From: Gemmatimonadota bacterium | GTDB lineage: Bacteria > Gemmatimonadota > Gemmatimonadetes > Longimicrobiales > Gaopeijiaceae | Assembly: GCA_028873815.1 (NCBI GenBank) | Contig: JAPPNN010000008.1 | Location: forward strand, 1-64,000 | DNA: 64,000 bases | Direction: 5' to 3' | Part shown: piece after piece, positions 25,634-35,504 of the stretch | Numbering within the stretch: position 1 is the stretch's first letter | Layout: each line of letters starts with the position of its first letter | Notes under the pieces: generated by a model | Databases searched by the model: none | What the model saw: only the letters and a program-made list of their open reading frames with translations | What the model was told of the DNA's origin: nothing | Made by a program: the position numbers and the translations under genes

Positions 25634-26764
25634 TCACGCGCCGAACCGGACCTCTCCCGCGTGCGTCACGCAGCAGGGCCCGATCACATCGTCCTCCAGG
25701 TCCACCGACACGCCCTCCTCCCCGATCATCGGCTTCACGAGCGCGGAGAGGTTGCGGCCGAGCAACTGGCTGGCGTGGTAGGGAAGCGAGCCCGGCACGT
25801 TGAGCGGGGCGTGGATCGTCACGCCGCGCTCGACCACCGTCTCCCCGGGCGCCGAAAGCGAGCAGTTGCCCCCCGCCTCGCCCGCCAGGTCGACGACCAC
25901 GGAGCCCTCCTTCATCCGATCCACCATGTCGTCGGTGATCAGCACCGGCGCGCGGCGTCCCGGCACCAGCGCCGTCGTGATGACGACGTCCGCCCGCGCC
26001 ACGTGCTGCGCGAGCAGTTCCCGCTGGCGCGCCTGCTCCGCCGCCTCGAGTTCCTTCGCGTAGCCGCCCTCCGCCTCCGCGTCCTCCGCCGCGCCTTCGG
26101 CGCCCTCATCGAGGTCCACGAACTTCGCCCCGAGGCTCTCGACCTCCTCCCGCACCGCGGCGCGGATGTCGTAGCCCCAGGTGTCCGCCCCGAGCCGGCG
26201 GGCCGTCGCGATCGCCTGCAAGCCCGCGACCCCCGCGCCCAGCACGAGCACGCGCGCCGGGGAGAGCGTCCCCGCCGCCGTCATGAGGAGCGGGAAGATC
26301 CGCCCAAGCGAGTTCGCGCCCAGGAGCACCGCCTTGTACCCCGCCAGGTTGCTCTGCGACGAGAGGGCGTCCATCGACTGCGCGCGCGTGATCCTCGGCA
26401 CGAGTTCCAGCGCCAGCGCCGTGACGCCCCGCCCGGCCAGCCGCTCGATCAGCGCCCCGCTCTCGTGCGGCCGGAGCAGACAGGCGAGGACCGCACCCTC
26501 GCGCAACAGGTCCGCCTCGGCCTCGGAGGGCGGGGCCACCTTGAACACGATGTCGGCTTCGCCGAGAAGCCGGCCGGCGTCCGCGACGATCTCCACGCCC
26601 ACTTCCTCGTAGGCCGCGTCCGGGAAGCCCGCCGCCCGTCCCGCTCCCGCCTCGATGGCGATCGAAATGTCATCCGAGCGCAGGCGCTTCGCCCCGTCCG
26701 GCGTGAGGGCGACCCGCGATTCCCCGGCGGCGGTCTCCCGCGGGACACAGATTCGAACGCTCAA
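25634..26764 (-). CDS. pntA1: NAD(P) transhydrogenase subunit alpha part 1
   Basis: A 376-residue NAD(H)-binding domain I, related to alanine dehydrogenase: VRICVPRETAAGESRVALTP at the start, SQSNLAGYKAVLLGAN, the Rossmann loop VLVLGAGVAGLQAIATARRLGA and NVPGSLPYHASQLLGRN. No ATG is available in frame at the domain start. TTG at 26764 is the best initiator because GGGAGA lies about 5 bases upstream and gives the conserved N-terminus. First gene of the pnt operon and divergent from the 26933 gene. Confidence 0.93.
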   Translation of the reverse strand: MSVRICVPRETAAGESRVALTPDGAKRLRSDDISIAIEAGAGRAAGFPDAAYEEVGVEIVADAGRLLGEADIVFKVAPPSEAEADLLREGAVLACLLRPHESGALIERLAGRGVTALALELVPRITRAQSMDALSSQSNLAGYKAVLLGANSLGRIFPLLMTAAGTLSPARVLVLGAGVAGLQAIATARRLGADTWGYDIRAAVREEVESLGAKFVDLDEGAEGAAEDAEAEGGYAKELEAAEQARQRELLAQHVARADVVITTALVPGRRAPVLITDDMVDRMKEGSVVVDLAGEAGGNCSLSAPGETVVERGVTIHAPLNVPGSLPYHASQLLGRNLSALVKPMIGEEGVSVDLEDDVIGPCCVTHAGEVRFGA

Positions 26765-26932
26765 GGGCGTCTCCCATCGTTCACGGTGTTGATCCACGGT
26801 TCTGCTGCGTATGCGGCGGCGCCGCGAATCTTGACCGCACGACCGCCGCGCGCAACGCACCGCGGGCTCTCGATTGCGCCGCAGCCCCGGCGAGTGCCTA
26901 TTCTCCGAAAGTCCCAGCCCCAGGAGGACCGC

Positions 26933-27508
26933 ATGTTTCGCCGTTCGTTCACCGCCCTCGCCGTGCCGGCCGCCGCGCTGTCGGTTGCCGCGCTGTCGCT
27001 TGTCGCCGCGGATCTGACCGCACAGGACGCCGTCGCGCTCGCCATTGCGCCTATCCCCACCGAGACGGAGCAGGCGACCGCCAAGGTCATCCAGAAGCAG
27101 GGGGACGAGTGGGTGACGCTGCGCGAGGGCGCCGGACCGTTCATCTGCGTCGCGGATGACCCGGCCGTCGACGGCTTCCACTCCGCCTGCTACCACACGT
27201 CGCTCGAGCCCTACATGGAGCGCGGCCGCGAACTGACCTCGCAGGGGACCACCGGCCGGCCCAACGTCGAGCAGCGCATGGCCGAGATCGAGGCGGGCAC
27301 GCTGGAGATGCCGAGCTACGCCTTCCTGCACGCGATCTACGCGGCCGAGGGCTGGTCCGGAGACATGGAGGCGGTGCAACGGCACCAGGCGGTCATCTAC
27401 ACCCCCTTCGCGACGGCCGAAGACCTCGGGCTCCCCACGAGGGCGACGAGGGGCGCGTGGCTGATGGGGGCGGGCACGGCGAACGCCCACGTCATGATCA
27501 CGCCCTAG
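26933..27508 (+). CDS. Exported protein of unknown function
   Basis: A 191-residue protein with an export signal (FRRSFTALAVPAAALSVAALS, cleavage likely after LTAQD). The mature part has two close cysteines (PFICVADD and HSACYHTSLEPYMERGREL) but no family I recognise beyond a general resemblance to secreted proteins of this phylum. AGGAGG sits 6 bases before the ATG. It is followed after 33 bases by the 27542 gene. Confidence 0.75.
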   Translation: MFRRSFTALAVPAAALSVAALSLVAADLTAQDAVALAIAPIPTETEQATAKVIQKQGDEWVTLREGAGPFICVADDPAVDGFHSACYHTSLEPYMERGRELTSQGTTGRPNVEQRMAEIEAGTLEMPSYAFLHAIYAAEGWSGDMEAVQRHQAVIYTPFATAEDLGLPTRATRGAWLMGAGTANAHVMITP

Positions 27509-27541
27509 GCGACCAGGCGATCCCGGAGCATCGGACGAACC

Positions 27542-28234
27542 GTGGCTGAAATCACGCGGCACCAGTTGAGCGCGCTGCTCCTCAGCGCCCTCCGCGACAG
27601 GGGAATGGGCGCGCGGGACCTGTTCGAGGGCCGCCAGGAGCCGCTCTCCTGGTTCTTCCGCGCCGTCGCCTACGACCAGTCCGAACTCGACATCCTCGAG
27701 TCCGGCGCGCTGGACACCCTCCACGCGCCGTCCGCGATGGTCGAACTCGTCATCGACGAGATGGCGCTCGGACTCGCCAACATCGGGACCGAGGGGCTCG
27801 GAACGTACCTCGCCTCGCCCGCCTCGGACGTCCCGGGGCACGACGCGCGCGACGCGCTGGAACTCGGTGGCGAGGTGATGCTCGGCTACGTCCACATCGA
27901 CGTCGCCCCGCCCGCCCTCTGGCTGGACGAACGGGAGTCGAATCCCTCGCGCAACGACGCGCTCGCGACCCGGCTCTCCAAGGTGGCGCAGGAAGTGGGC
28001 GCGGTCTCGGACACCGTCGAGGTGCACATCGAGGGGGCCCTCGACCCCGACGGCGGCTGGACCGATCCGAAGGAAAACGTCCGCCCGGCCGGCGTGGCCG
28101 TCCACTTCACCTTCGACATCCCGCTCGTCGGCACGGGGAAACGGGAACTCGCCGCGGTCTTCGCGCGCGCGGCGGAGGGGGCCCGCGACGCGGTGGAGGG
28201 GATGCGGTCCGTCTTCCGCGGAGACGGCGAATAG
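27542..28234 (+). CDS. Hypothetical protein
   Basis: A 230-residue soluble protein with GTG start. N-terminal helices (TRHQLSALLLSALRDRGMGA) precede a beta-rich part containing GEVMLGYVHIDVAPPALWLDE and VRPAGVAVHFTFDIPLVGTG. No signal peptide and no motif I recognise. Its stop overlaps the probable start of the CRTAC lipoprotein (ATAG), so the two are likely translationally coupled. Confidence 0.7.
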   Translation: MAEITRHQLSALLLSALRDRGMGARDLFEGRQEPLSWFFRAVAYDQSELDILESGALDTLHAPSAMVELVIDEMALGLANIGTEGLGTYLASPASDVPGHDARDALELGGEVMLGYVHIDVAPPALWLDERESNPSRNDALATRLSKVAQEVGAVSDTVEVHIEGALDPDGGWTDPKENVRPAGVAVHFTFDIPLVGTGKRELAAVFARAAEGARDAVEGMRSVFRGDGE

Positions 28235-31200
28235 CCGCCCGCGGCAAAACCCGCTTCCGCGTTCTTCCCGCCGCAGCCTGCGCCGCCGGCCTCCTGGCCG
28301 CCTGCGACGCCCCGGCCCCGCCGGTCTCGATCGACTGGGTCGAGGGGGACGGATTCCGCGCGCGCCTCCTCTCGTTCCGTGGCGACGCCGGAGGCGGCTT
28401 CACCCCGCTGGCGCCGCGGCGCACGGGCATCGAGGCCGTCCCCACCGTCTCGCGCGAGGCCCGGCTCGCGAACCGCACCCTCATCCACGGCGTCGGCGTG
28501 GCGCTCGGGGACGTGGACGGCGACGGCTGGGTCGACCTCTACCTCTGCATGCTGGACCGGCCGAACGTCCTCTACCGCAACCTGGGAGGCTGGCGCTTCG
28601 AGGACGTGACCGAGCGTTCCGGGGCCGCGCTCGGGGACCGGCTGTCGCGGGGCGCGGTCCTCGCCGATGCGGAGGGCGACGGCGACCTCGACCTCTTCGT
28701 GGCCGTGCACGGGGGGACGAACGCGCTCCTCCTGAACGACGGGAGCGGGGTCTTCGAGGAGGTGGACGCGGGGTTCGAGGGCGAGTGGGGGAGCAGCACG
28801 CTCGCGCTGGCCGACATCGACGGCGACGGGGACCTCGACGCGTACTTCGCCAACTACAAGACCGTCCAGGGGGACGACCTCTTCAGCCCCGCCGAGCGCA
28901 GGCCGCGCGAGATCGCCGAGCGCGTCGGCGACGAGTTCGTGATCCACCCCCCATTCGACGAGCACTACCGGCTCGAGGCCGAAGGTGAGGGCGTGATGCG
29001 CCTCGAACTCGCGGACCCCGACGAACTCTACCTGAACGATGGATCGGGCGGCTTCGCGCCGGTCGACCTCGCGGGCGGCGCCTTCCGGGACGCGGACGGC
29101 GAGCCGATCGCCGACATTCCCCGCGACTGGGGGCTCGTCGCGCGCTTCTTCGATGCGGATGACGACGGGGACGCCGACCTCTTCGTCGCCAACGACCTGG
29201 GGAGCCGGGACGGGTTCTGGCTCAACGAGGCGGGGACCTTCACCGCCGCATCGGGGCTCGCCTTCCGCACCGAGAGCACCTCCTCCATGGGGGTCGACTT
29301 CTCCGACATCGACGGGGACGGCGACACCGACTTCGTGGCGACGGAGATGCTCTCGCCCGATCCGGTGCGAAGACGCGAGCAGGTCGCGCTCGGCGCGGCC
29401 GGATGGACGCTCCCCGGTGGGCACGCGGCGCGGGCGTCCGCCGACCGGAACACCCTGCAGCTCAACCGGGGCGACGGGACCTGGGCCGAGACGGCGCGCG
29501 CGGCGGGTATCGACGCCTCGGAATGGACCTGGGGCGCGATGTTTCTCGACGTCGAACTCGACGGCTACGAGGACCTGCTGATCACGAACGGACACGGCTG
29601 GGACCCGCTCGACGGGGACACGCAGGAGGCGCTGCGGACCCGCCGCATCCAGGTGGACTGGCGCGAGGAACTCGGGGTGTTTCCGCCGCTCCGGCTGCGG
29701 AACCTTGCCTTCCGCAACCTCGGCGACGGCGCCTTCGTCGACATGACCCGCGCCTGGGGATACGGGACGGAGCCGGACGTGAGCCACGGGATCGCGGCGG
29801 CGGACTTCGACCGCGACGGCGACCGGGACGTCGTGATCACGCGGCTGGACGAGCCGCCCCTCATCCTGCGGAACGACGCCGGAAGGGCGCGGGTCGCCCT
29901 GCGCGTGCTCGGGGAGGGCCGCAACACGCAGGCGGTCGGGGCGCGCGTCGTGCTCGCCGGGGCGACCGCGGCGGAGCGGCCGCCGGAGCGGACGCTGCCG
30001 GCCCAGACGCGGCAGGTGACGTCGGGCGGCATGTACCTCTCCGGTTCGGATCCGGGCCTCACCTTCGCGATGGGCGATCGCGAGGCGGCCGAAGCGACGA
30101 TCACATGGCCGTCGGGGCGGAGCCGGACCGTCCGCGTGCTCGCGAACCACGCCTACGAGGTGGAGCCGCCCCCGGAGGCCGGGGCCGAGCCGGGCGGCGA
30201 TGCCGGCGCGGGGAGCGGCGCGGCGCTGTTCGCCGGCGCGGAGGCGGTCGGGCGGCACGGCGAATCGGCCTTCGACGAGCTGGCCCGGCAGCCGCTGGTG
30301 CCGCTCGAGCTGTCCCGGGGCGGCCCGGGCGTGGCGTGGGTGGACGTGGATGCGGACGGCGACCCGGACCTGCTCGTCGGGGCGGGGGCGGGAGGCCGCG
30401 CCCAGCTCGCCGTCAACGAAGCCGGGCGGCTGATGGACCCCGTGCCCATCGGCGCCCCCGCCGTCGGCGACCACACGTCCATCATCGCGCTCCCCACGGC
30501 CGGCCGCCCGGTCATCATCGCGGGCGTCAGCTCCTGGGAAGCCCGCTCGCCGGCCGACCTCGACGCGATCCCGCCCCTCGCCCGCCTCGAAGCAGGCCCC
30601 GGGCCGGCCGTCCCGCCGACCCGCCACGCGACCGGGCCCCTGGCGACCGCCGACGTGGACGGAGACGGCGACCTCGACCTCTTCGCCGGCGCCCGCGCGA
30701 CCCCCGGTGCCTACCCCCTGCCCGCCGACTCGAGGCTGCTCCTGGCCGAGGGCGGCGGCTGGGTCGTCGACCCGGAGGCCGCCGAGACCCTGCGCGGGAT
30801 CGGCCTCGTCTCCGGGGCCGTGTTCTCCGACGTGGACGGCGACGGCGACCCCGACCTCCTCCTCGCGCTGGAGTGGGGCCCCGTGCGACTCCTCGAGAAC
30901 GACGGAGGACGCTTCAGCGACGCGACGGAGGCGTGGGGCCTCGCCCCGCACACCGGCCGCTGGAACGGCATCGCGACGGGAGACTTCAACGGGGATGGCC
31001 GCCCGGACCTGGCGGTGACGGCGTGGGGCACGAACACCGGGCGCTTCGCGAGCCCCGAGCGGCCCGTCGGCGCGGTCGCGTCCGACTTCGACGGAAACGG
31101 CCTCGTCGACCTCATCGAGTTCGAGACCGGCGCCGACGGCGTCGAACGCCCGGTGCGCGACTATCTCACGCTCGGAACGACGCTCCCATTCCTGCGGCGG

Positions 31201-31971
31201 CCGGCCCCCACGTTCGAGGCCTTCGCCCGGAGTTCCGTCGACGACCTGCTCGGAACGGGGCGCACGGGACTCTACCGGACGAGCGCCGTGACGCTGCGCC
31301 ACACCGTGTTTCTCAACCTCGGCGGGCGGTTCGAGCCGCGCCCGCTGCCAGCCGCCGCCCAGCTCGCCCCCGCCTTCGGCGTCGCGGTGGCGGACTTCGA
31401 CCGGGATGGCCGCGAGGACCTCTTCCTCGCGCAGAACTACTTCGCGGCGCCGCGGGGCCTCGAACGCCACGACGCGGGCCGGGGCGCCGTGCTGCTCGGC
31501 GACGGGGCGGGCGGGTTCACGGTCCTCGACGCGGCGCGGAGCGGGGTCGAGGTGTACGGGGACGCCCGCGCGGCCGCCGTGGCCGACTTCGACGCCGACG
31601 GGCGCTGGGACCTCGCCGTCGGGCAGAACGGTGCCGAGACCGTCATCTTCCGCGGGCGGGGCGGAGCGCCGGGCCTGCGCGTCCGGCTGTCCGCGGGCGG
31701 GGCGTCTGCGGGTGACGCGGCTGCGGGCGGCGCGTCTCCCGGCACAGTCGGTGCGCGGCTGCGCCCGACGTACGCCGATGGAAGCGAGGGTCCCGCGCGG
31801 GAAATCCAGTTCGGGAGCGGGTATTGGTCCTTCAACGGTTCCGTGCAGGTGCTGGGGCGCGCGGCGGACATCCGCGCCCTGACCGTGCGCTGGCCGGACG
31901 GCGTCGAGGAAACGTTCCCCGTGGAGCCCGGCGCGGTCGAGGTCACGCTCCGAAGGGGCGAAGGCTCGTGA
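28231..31971 (+). CDS. CRTAC-type FG-GAP/VCBS lipoprotein with two ASPIC/UnbV domains
   Basis: About 1246 residues. The first ATG/GTG in frame is the GTG at 28498, inside the first repeat, yet the frame upstream encodes a convincing lipoprotein signal: positively charged RGKTRFR, then hydrophobic, then LLAAC around 28289-28305. No ATG, GTG or TTG lies between this and the preceding open frame. An ATA at 28231, six bases after GGAGA and overlapping the previous stop as ATAG, is my best candidate start. Calcium-binding repeats such as DVDGDGWVD and DIDGDGDTD form beta-propellers, and ASPIC/UnbV domains occur near the middle (about residues 555-645) and at the C-terminus. Surface protein of unknown role, overlapping the next gene by GTGA. 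Confidence 0.75.
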   Translation: MAARGKTRFRVLPAAACAAGLLAACDAPAPPVSIDWVEGDGFRARLLSFRGDAGGGFTPLAPRRTGIEAVPTVSREARLANRTLIHGVGVALGDVDGDGWVDLYLCMLDRPNVLYRNLGGWRFEDVTERSGAALGDRLSRGAVLADAEGDGDLDLFVAVHGGTNALLLNDGSGVFEEVDAGFEGEWGSSTLALADIDGDGDLDAYFANYKTVQGDDLFSPAERRPREIAERVGDEFVIHPPFDEHYRLEAEGEGVMRLELADPDELYLNDGSGGFAPVDLAGGAFRDADGEPIADIPRDWGLVARFFDADDDGDADLFVANDLGSRDGFWLNEAGTFTAASGLAFRTESTSSMGVDFSDIDGDGDTDFVATEMLSPDPVRRREQVALGAAGWTLPGGHAARASADRNTLQLNRGDGTWAETARAAGIDASEWTWGAMFLDVELDGYEDLLITNGHGWDPLDGDTQEALRTRRIQVDWREELGVFPPLRLRNLAFRNLGDGAFVDMTRAWGYGTEPDVSHGIAAADFDRDGDRDVVITRLDEPPLILRNDAGRARVALRVLGEGRNTQAVGARVVLAGATAAERPPERTLPAQTRQVTSGGMYLSGSDPGLTFAMGDREAAEATITWPSGRSRTVRVLANHAYEVEPPPEAGAEPGGDAGAGSGAALFAGAEAVGRHGESAFDELARQPLVPLELSRGGPGVAWVDVDADGDPDLLVGAGAGGRAQLAVNEAGRLMDPVPIGAPAVGDHTSIIALPTAGRPVIIAGVSSWEARSPADLDAIPPLARLEAGPGPAVPPTRHATGPLATADVDGDGDLDLFAGARATPGAYPLPADSRLLLAEGGGWVVDPEAAETLRGIGLVSGAVFSDVDGDGDPDLLLALEWGPVRLLENDGGRFSDATEAWGLAPHTGRWNGIATGDFNGDGRPDLAVTAWGTNTGRFASPERPVGAVASDFDGNGLVDLIEFETGADGVERPVRDYLTLGTTLPFLRRPAPTFEAFARSSVDDLLGTGRTGLYRTSAVTLRHTVFLNLGGRFEPRPLPAAAQLAPAFGVAVADFDRDGREDLFLAQNYFAAPRGLERHDAGRGAVLLGDGAGGFTVLDAARSGVEVYGDARAAAVADFDADGRWDLAVGQNGAETVIFRGRGGAPGLRVRLSAGGASAGDAAAGGASPGTVGARLRPTYADGSEGPAREIQFGSGYWSFNGSVQVLGRAADIRALTVRWPDGVEETFPVEPGAVEVTLRRGEGS

Positions 31972-34217
31972 ACGCCGCGGGGCGGCTCACCGCCGCGCTG
32001 CTTGCCGTAGCGCTCCCCGCCGGCTGCGGAGAACCGGCCGCCGACTCCCCCGGCCCCGGCCCCACGGCCGGCACGCGCGAGATGGCCGCCCGCCTGCTCG
32101 CGCTCGCCGATTCGGCCGACCCGCTGCTCGACGAGCAGCTCAACACGGCGCGCCTCCGCTACCTCACGAACCTGCCGCCGTCGACGGACGGCGCCGAGAT
32201 GCTCGTCCGCGCCGCCAACGCCGCGCGCGAACTCCTGAACGCGGGACACACCCAGCCCGCCCTCGAACAGTTCATCTTCGTCGACCAGACGCTGGACGGG
32301 ATCCCGGCCGAGCCCTTCCCCGGCTTCCGCCGCTCCATCGAGGAACTCATCGGGATCGCCTTCCTGCGCCTCGGCGCCGAACTCGCATGCCCCGCCGCGG
32401 GACCCGCCGCGGGCACCGTCGAACCGGCCCTCGAGCGCTCCCCCTGCTGGCCCGCCGTGCCCCCGGCCGCAGCCCCCGGCCCCGTCTCCGATTCGGCGCG
32501 CGCCGCCCTCAACGCCGCTATCGGGTGGCACCGGTCGCTCCTCCAGTTGCGCCCCGACGACCTCCGGGCGCGCTGGGTCCTGAACCTCGCCGCCATGACC
32601 GCCGGCACGTGGCCCGACAGCGTCCCGCCCGAGTACAGAATCGAGAGGAGCGCCGTGGGCGGGGCCGGCGCGTTCCCCCGCTTCGAGGACGTGGCCACGC
32701 GCGCGGGCCTCGACGCCGTCTCCCTCTCCGGCGGCGCCATCGTCGATGACCTCAGCGGCGACGGCCTGCCGGACGTGATGACGTCCTCCCGCGGCCTCCT
32801 GCACCAGCTTCGCTACTTCGAGAGCGATGGCGCGGGCGGCTTCGTCGACCGGACGGCCGAGGCCGGGCTCCAGGGCCTCCTCGGCGGGCTCAACCTCGTC
32901 CACGCCGACTACGACAACGACGGCGACGCGGACGTCTTCGTCCTCCGCGGCGGCTGGCTCGTCCAGCCCCTCCCCAACTCCCTCCTGCGCAACGACGGCG
33001 GCACGTTCTCCGACGTCACGCGCGAGGCCGGACTCTACTCCGAGCACCCCACCCAGACCGGCGCGTGGGCCGACTTCGACGGTGACGGCTGGCTCGACCT
33101 CTTCATCGGAAACGAGTCCAGGGACAGTCTTTCGCACCGCAGCGAACTCTACCGCAACCGCGGCGACGGCACGTTCGAGGAAGTAGCCGCCGAGGTCGGC
33201 ATCGAGGTCTCCGACTTCGTGAAGGGCGTCACCTGGGGGGATTACGACAACGACGGCCGCCCGGACCTCTATCTCTCCGTCCTCCACGCCTCCAACCGCC
33301 TGTACCGGAACCTCGGCCCCGGCGCCGATGGAGGCTGGGCCTTCGAGGACGCGACCGACCGCGCCGGCGTCGGCGAGCCGCTGGCCAGCTTCCCGACCTG
33401 GTTCTGGGACTTCGACAACGACGGCTGGCTCGACCTCTACGTGGCCGGCTACGCGGCCCAGACCGCCGACCTCGTGCGCGAGATGACCGGCGAACCGCAC
33501 TCCGCCGAGCTCCCCCGCCTGTACCGGAACCTCGGGGACGGCACCTTCGAGGACGTCACCGCCGCGCGGGGCGTCGACCGGATCATGTACGCGATGGGAT
33601 CGAACTACGGCGACCTCGACGGCGACGGCCGGCTCGACTTCCTCGTCGGCACCGGCGACCCCGACCTCCGGCAGCTGATGCCGAACCGGATGTTCCGCAA
33701 CCTCGGCGACCGCTTCGAGGAGATCACCGGCGCGGGCGGCTTCGGCAGCTTGCACAAGGGACACGCCGTCTCGTTCGTGGACATCGACAACGACGGCGAC
33801 ACCGACCTCCACATCCAGCTCGGGGGCGCCAACGAGGGAGACCTCTCGCCGAACGCCCTGTACGAGAATCCGGGCTTCGACCACCGCTGGGTCGCGCTCA
33901 CGCTCGTCGGCGAACAGGCGAACCGCGCCGGCATCGGCGCCCGCATCACGGTGACCGTAGAAGGACCGGAGGGCACGAGGCGGATCCACCGCCGCGCCGG
34001 CACGGGCGGCAGCTTCGGCTCGAACCCCCTCCGCCAGGAGATCGGCCTCGGCCGCGCGACCCGCATCGAGTCCGTCGAGATCCGCTGGCCCGGCTTCGGC
34101 ACCGTCGACCGCCTCACCGGCCTCGCCCTCGACCGCGCCTACCTCATCCGAGAGGGAACCGGCCTCGCCGAACCCCTCGAGAGACCCCGCATCCGCCTCT
34201 CCGGCGACCCCTCTTAA
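31968..34217 (+). CDS. CRTAC1-family FG-GAP lipoprotein
   Basis: A 749-residue lipoprotein; GTG start overlapping the previous stop, signal ALLAVALPAGC. An N-terminal helical region (about 25-225) precedes VCBS/FG-GAP repeats with Asp-rich calcium loops (DYDNDGDADVF, DFDGDGWLDLF, DIDNDGDTDLH) and a C-terminal ASPIC/UnbV domain (NRAGIGARITVTVEG ... SVEIRWPGFGTVDRL). It is paired with the preceding CRTAC protein, as such genes often are in this kind of genome. No enzymatic residues are evident; ligand binding or adhesion is inference. Confidence 0.85.
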   Translation: MNAAGRLTAALLAVALPAGCGEPAADSPGPGPTAGTREMAARLLALADSADPLLDEQLNTARLRYLTNLPPSTDGAEMLVRAANAARELLNAGHTQPALEQFIFVDQTLDGIPAEPFPGFRRSIEELIGIAFLRLGAELACPAAGPAAGTVEPALERSPCWPAVPPAAAPGPVSDSARAALNAAIGWHRSLLQLRPDDLRARWVLNLAAMTAGTWPDSVPPEYRIERSAVGGAGAFPRFEDVATRAGLDAVSLSGGAIVDDLSGDGLPDVMTSSRGLLHQLRYFESDGAGGFVDRTAEAGLQGLLGGLNLVHADYDNDGDADVFVLRGGWLVQPLPNSLLRNDGGTFSDVTREAGLYSEHPTQTGAWADFDGDGWLDLFIGNESRDSLSHRSELYRNRGDGTFEEVAAEVGIEVSDFVKGVTWGDYDNDGRPDLYLSVLHASNRLYRNLGPGADGGWAFEDATDRAGVGEPLASFPTWFWDFDNDGWLDLYVAGYAAQTADLVREMTGEPHSAELPRLYRNLGDGTFEDVTAARGVDRIMYAMGSNYGDLDGDGRLDFLVGTGDPDLRQLMPNRMFRNLGDRFEEITGAGGFGSLHKGHAVSFVDIDNDGDTDLHIQLGGANEGDLSPNALYENPGFDHRWVALTLVGEQANRAGIGARITVTVEGPEGTRRIHRRAGTGGSFGSNPLRQEIGLGRATRIESVEIRWPGFGTVDRLTGLALDRAYLIREGTGLAEPLERPRIRLSGDPS

Positions 34218-34349
34218 CAGATCCATCCCCCCCCAAATCGGGGGCGCGCCGGGTGCTTGTATCCCCCCAATTTGGCGGGGTTGCTCGGAAAATCGGCCGC
34301 GGACGGCCGACCATGACGCAGAGGCGGCGAAGCGGAGCGCGCGAGACCG
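34218..34349 (+). promoter_or_regulatory. Regulatory region with two CCCC/GGGG palindromes before a LuxR gene
   Basis: CCCCAAATCGGGG (34231-34243) and CCCCAATTTGGCGGGG (34265-34280) are close copies of a palindrome that recurs upstream of other genes in the window. They sit 70-120 bases before the GTG of the PAS-LuxR gene, a fitting place for autoregulation. Binding is inferred, not shown. Confidence 0.5.
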
Positions 34350-35504
34350 GTGACGTATTCTCAGAAGACCTACGAGCGCATCCTGGCGTTGATACAGGAC
34401 GCAGCGCTCGACGACGCGCGGTGGCCCGACGCGGATCGCCTGCTCGGCGAAGTAAACCGTATGGGCGGCAGCGCCCTGGGGGTTACCGACGCACGGTCTC
34501 CGGAGGACGGGTCCGTCCTGCTGGCCCGGATCTGTCTCGGCGGACAGCGTCGCCAGGACTTCGAGCGCTGGTATTTCGAGGGCTACTATGCCGAAGATGA
34601 GGGCATGCGGCGCTGGGGTCAGCTGGAGCACGGAATCCTCACGCCCGCGGCGGATCTCTACACGGACGAAGAGAAGAAGACCTCGCCCGCCTACAACGAA
34701 GTGCTGGCCAGGATGAGAGGGCAGAACGGCCTCTACCTCCGGATGGACGGCCCGCCCGGTCTGAACGTCGGATGGTTGATCTGCGATTCCATGGAGCGGG
34801 GCGGCTGGAGTTCCGATCAGATCCGGCTGATCCAGCGACTCCGTCCACACATTCGCCAGTTGGCGATCATGCGCCAGGCGCTTGCCGAAGCCGAGGTGAC
34901 GGGCCCCTCCGCGACCGAACTCCTCACCAGCCGGCGTTTCGGCGTCGTCCATCTCGACCGGCGCGGCCGGATCATGACGGCCAACGACCGGGCGTCGGAG
35001 ATGCTGCGCGACGGCGATGGCCTGACGGACTTCGACGGGCTCCTGTGTGCCCGGAAGGCGGCGGACCACGCCGAACTGTCCCGCCTGCTGACGCGCGCCC
35101 TGCCCCCGTTCGGGGAGCGTGGCTCCGCGGGTTCGATGAGGGTCGCCCGCGCCTCCTCCGAGCCGCCGCTGGCGCTGCACATCACCCCCGTGGGCGACGA
35201 GTATCCGCACTTCAGAACGCGCACGATCGGCGCGGTCGTCCTCATCGCGGACCCGGGCGGCCCGGCGCGGATCGATCCGGCCCGGGTGGCAGCGTCCCTG
35301 GGCCTCACACCGGCGGAGAGCCGGCTGGCCGTGGCGCTGGCCACCGGCCGGACCCTGCGCGAGGTCGCCCTCGCCACCGGGCGCACGGAGGAGACCGTTC
35401 GCTGGCACCTGAAGCAGATCTTCCGCAAGCAGCGCGTCTCGCGGCAGGTGGACTTGGTGCGGCGGGTGCTGTCGCTCGAGGGCTTCGCCGACCCCCCCGA
35501 CTGA
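34350..35504 (+). CDS. PAS-LuxR type transcriptional regulator
   Basis: A 384-residue regulator with a GTG start. Residues 1-185 are an alpha/beta sensor region with DEEKKTSPAYNE and MRGQNGLYLRMDG. Residues about 195-300 look PAS-like (FGVVHLDRRGRIMTANDRASEML). The C-terminal LuxR/GerE helix-turn-helix is at about 318-375 (LGLTPAESRLAVALATGRTLREVALATGRTEETVRWHLKQIFRK). It is a paralogue of the regulator at 52855-54012, sharing architecture and many motif residues. No acyl-homoserine-lactone-binding domain is recognisable. Palindromes just upstream suggest self-regulation. Confidence 0.86.
   Translation: MTYSQKTYERILALIQDAALDDARWPDADRLLGEVNRMGGSALGVTDARSPEDGSVLLARICLGGQRRQDFERWYFEGYYAEDEGMRRWGQLEHGILTPAADLYTDEEKKTSPAYNEVLARMRGQNGLYLRMDGPPGLNVGWLICDSMERGGWSSDQIRLIQRLRPHIRQLAIMRQALAEAEVTGPSATELLTSRRFGVVHLDRRGRIMTANDRASEMLRDGDGLTDFDGLLCARKAADHAELSRLLTRALPPFGERGSAGSMRVARASSEPPLALHITPVGDEYPHFRTRTIGAVVLIADPGGPARIDPARVAASLGLTPAESRLAVALATGRTLREVALATGRTEETVRWHLKQIFRKQRVSRQVDLVRRVLSLEGFADPPD

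Noticed and set aside
27886-31470. Long minus-strand frame opposite the first CRTAC gene
   Set aside because: Antisense shadow; the sense frame has coherent calcium-binding repeats.
31437-35408. 1300-codon minus-strand frame across the CRTAC and LuxR genes
   Set aside because: It runs antisense to two recognisable genes and has repetitive Val/Glu/Ala composition typical of frame mirroring of Asp-rich repeats.
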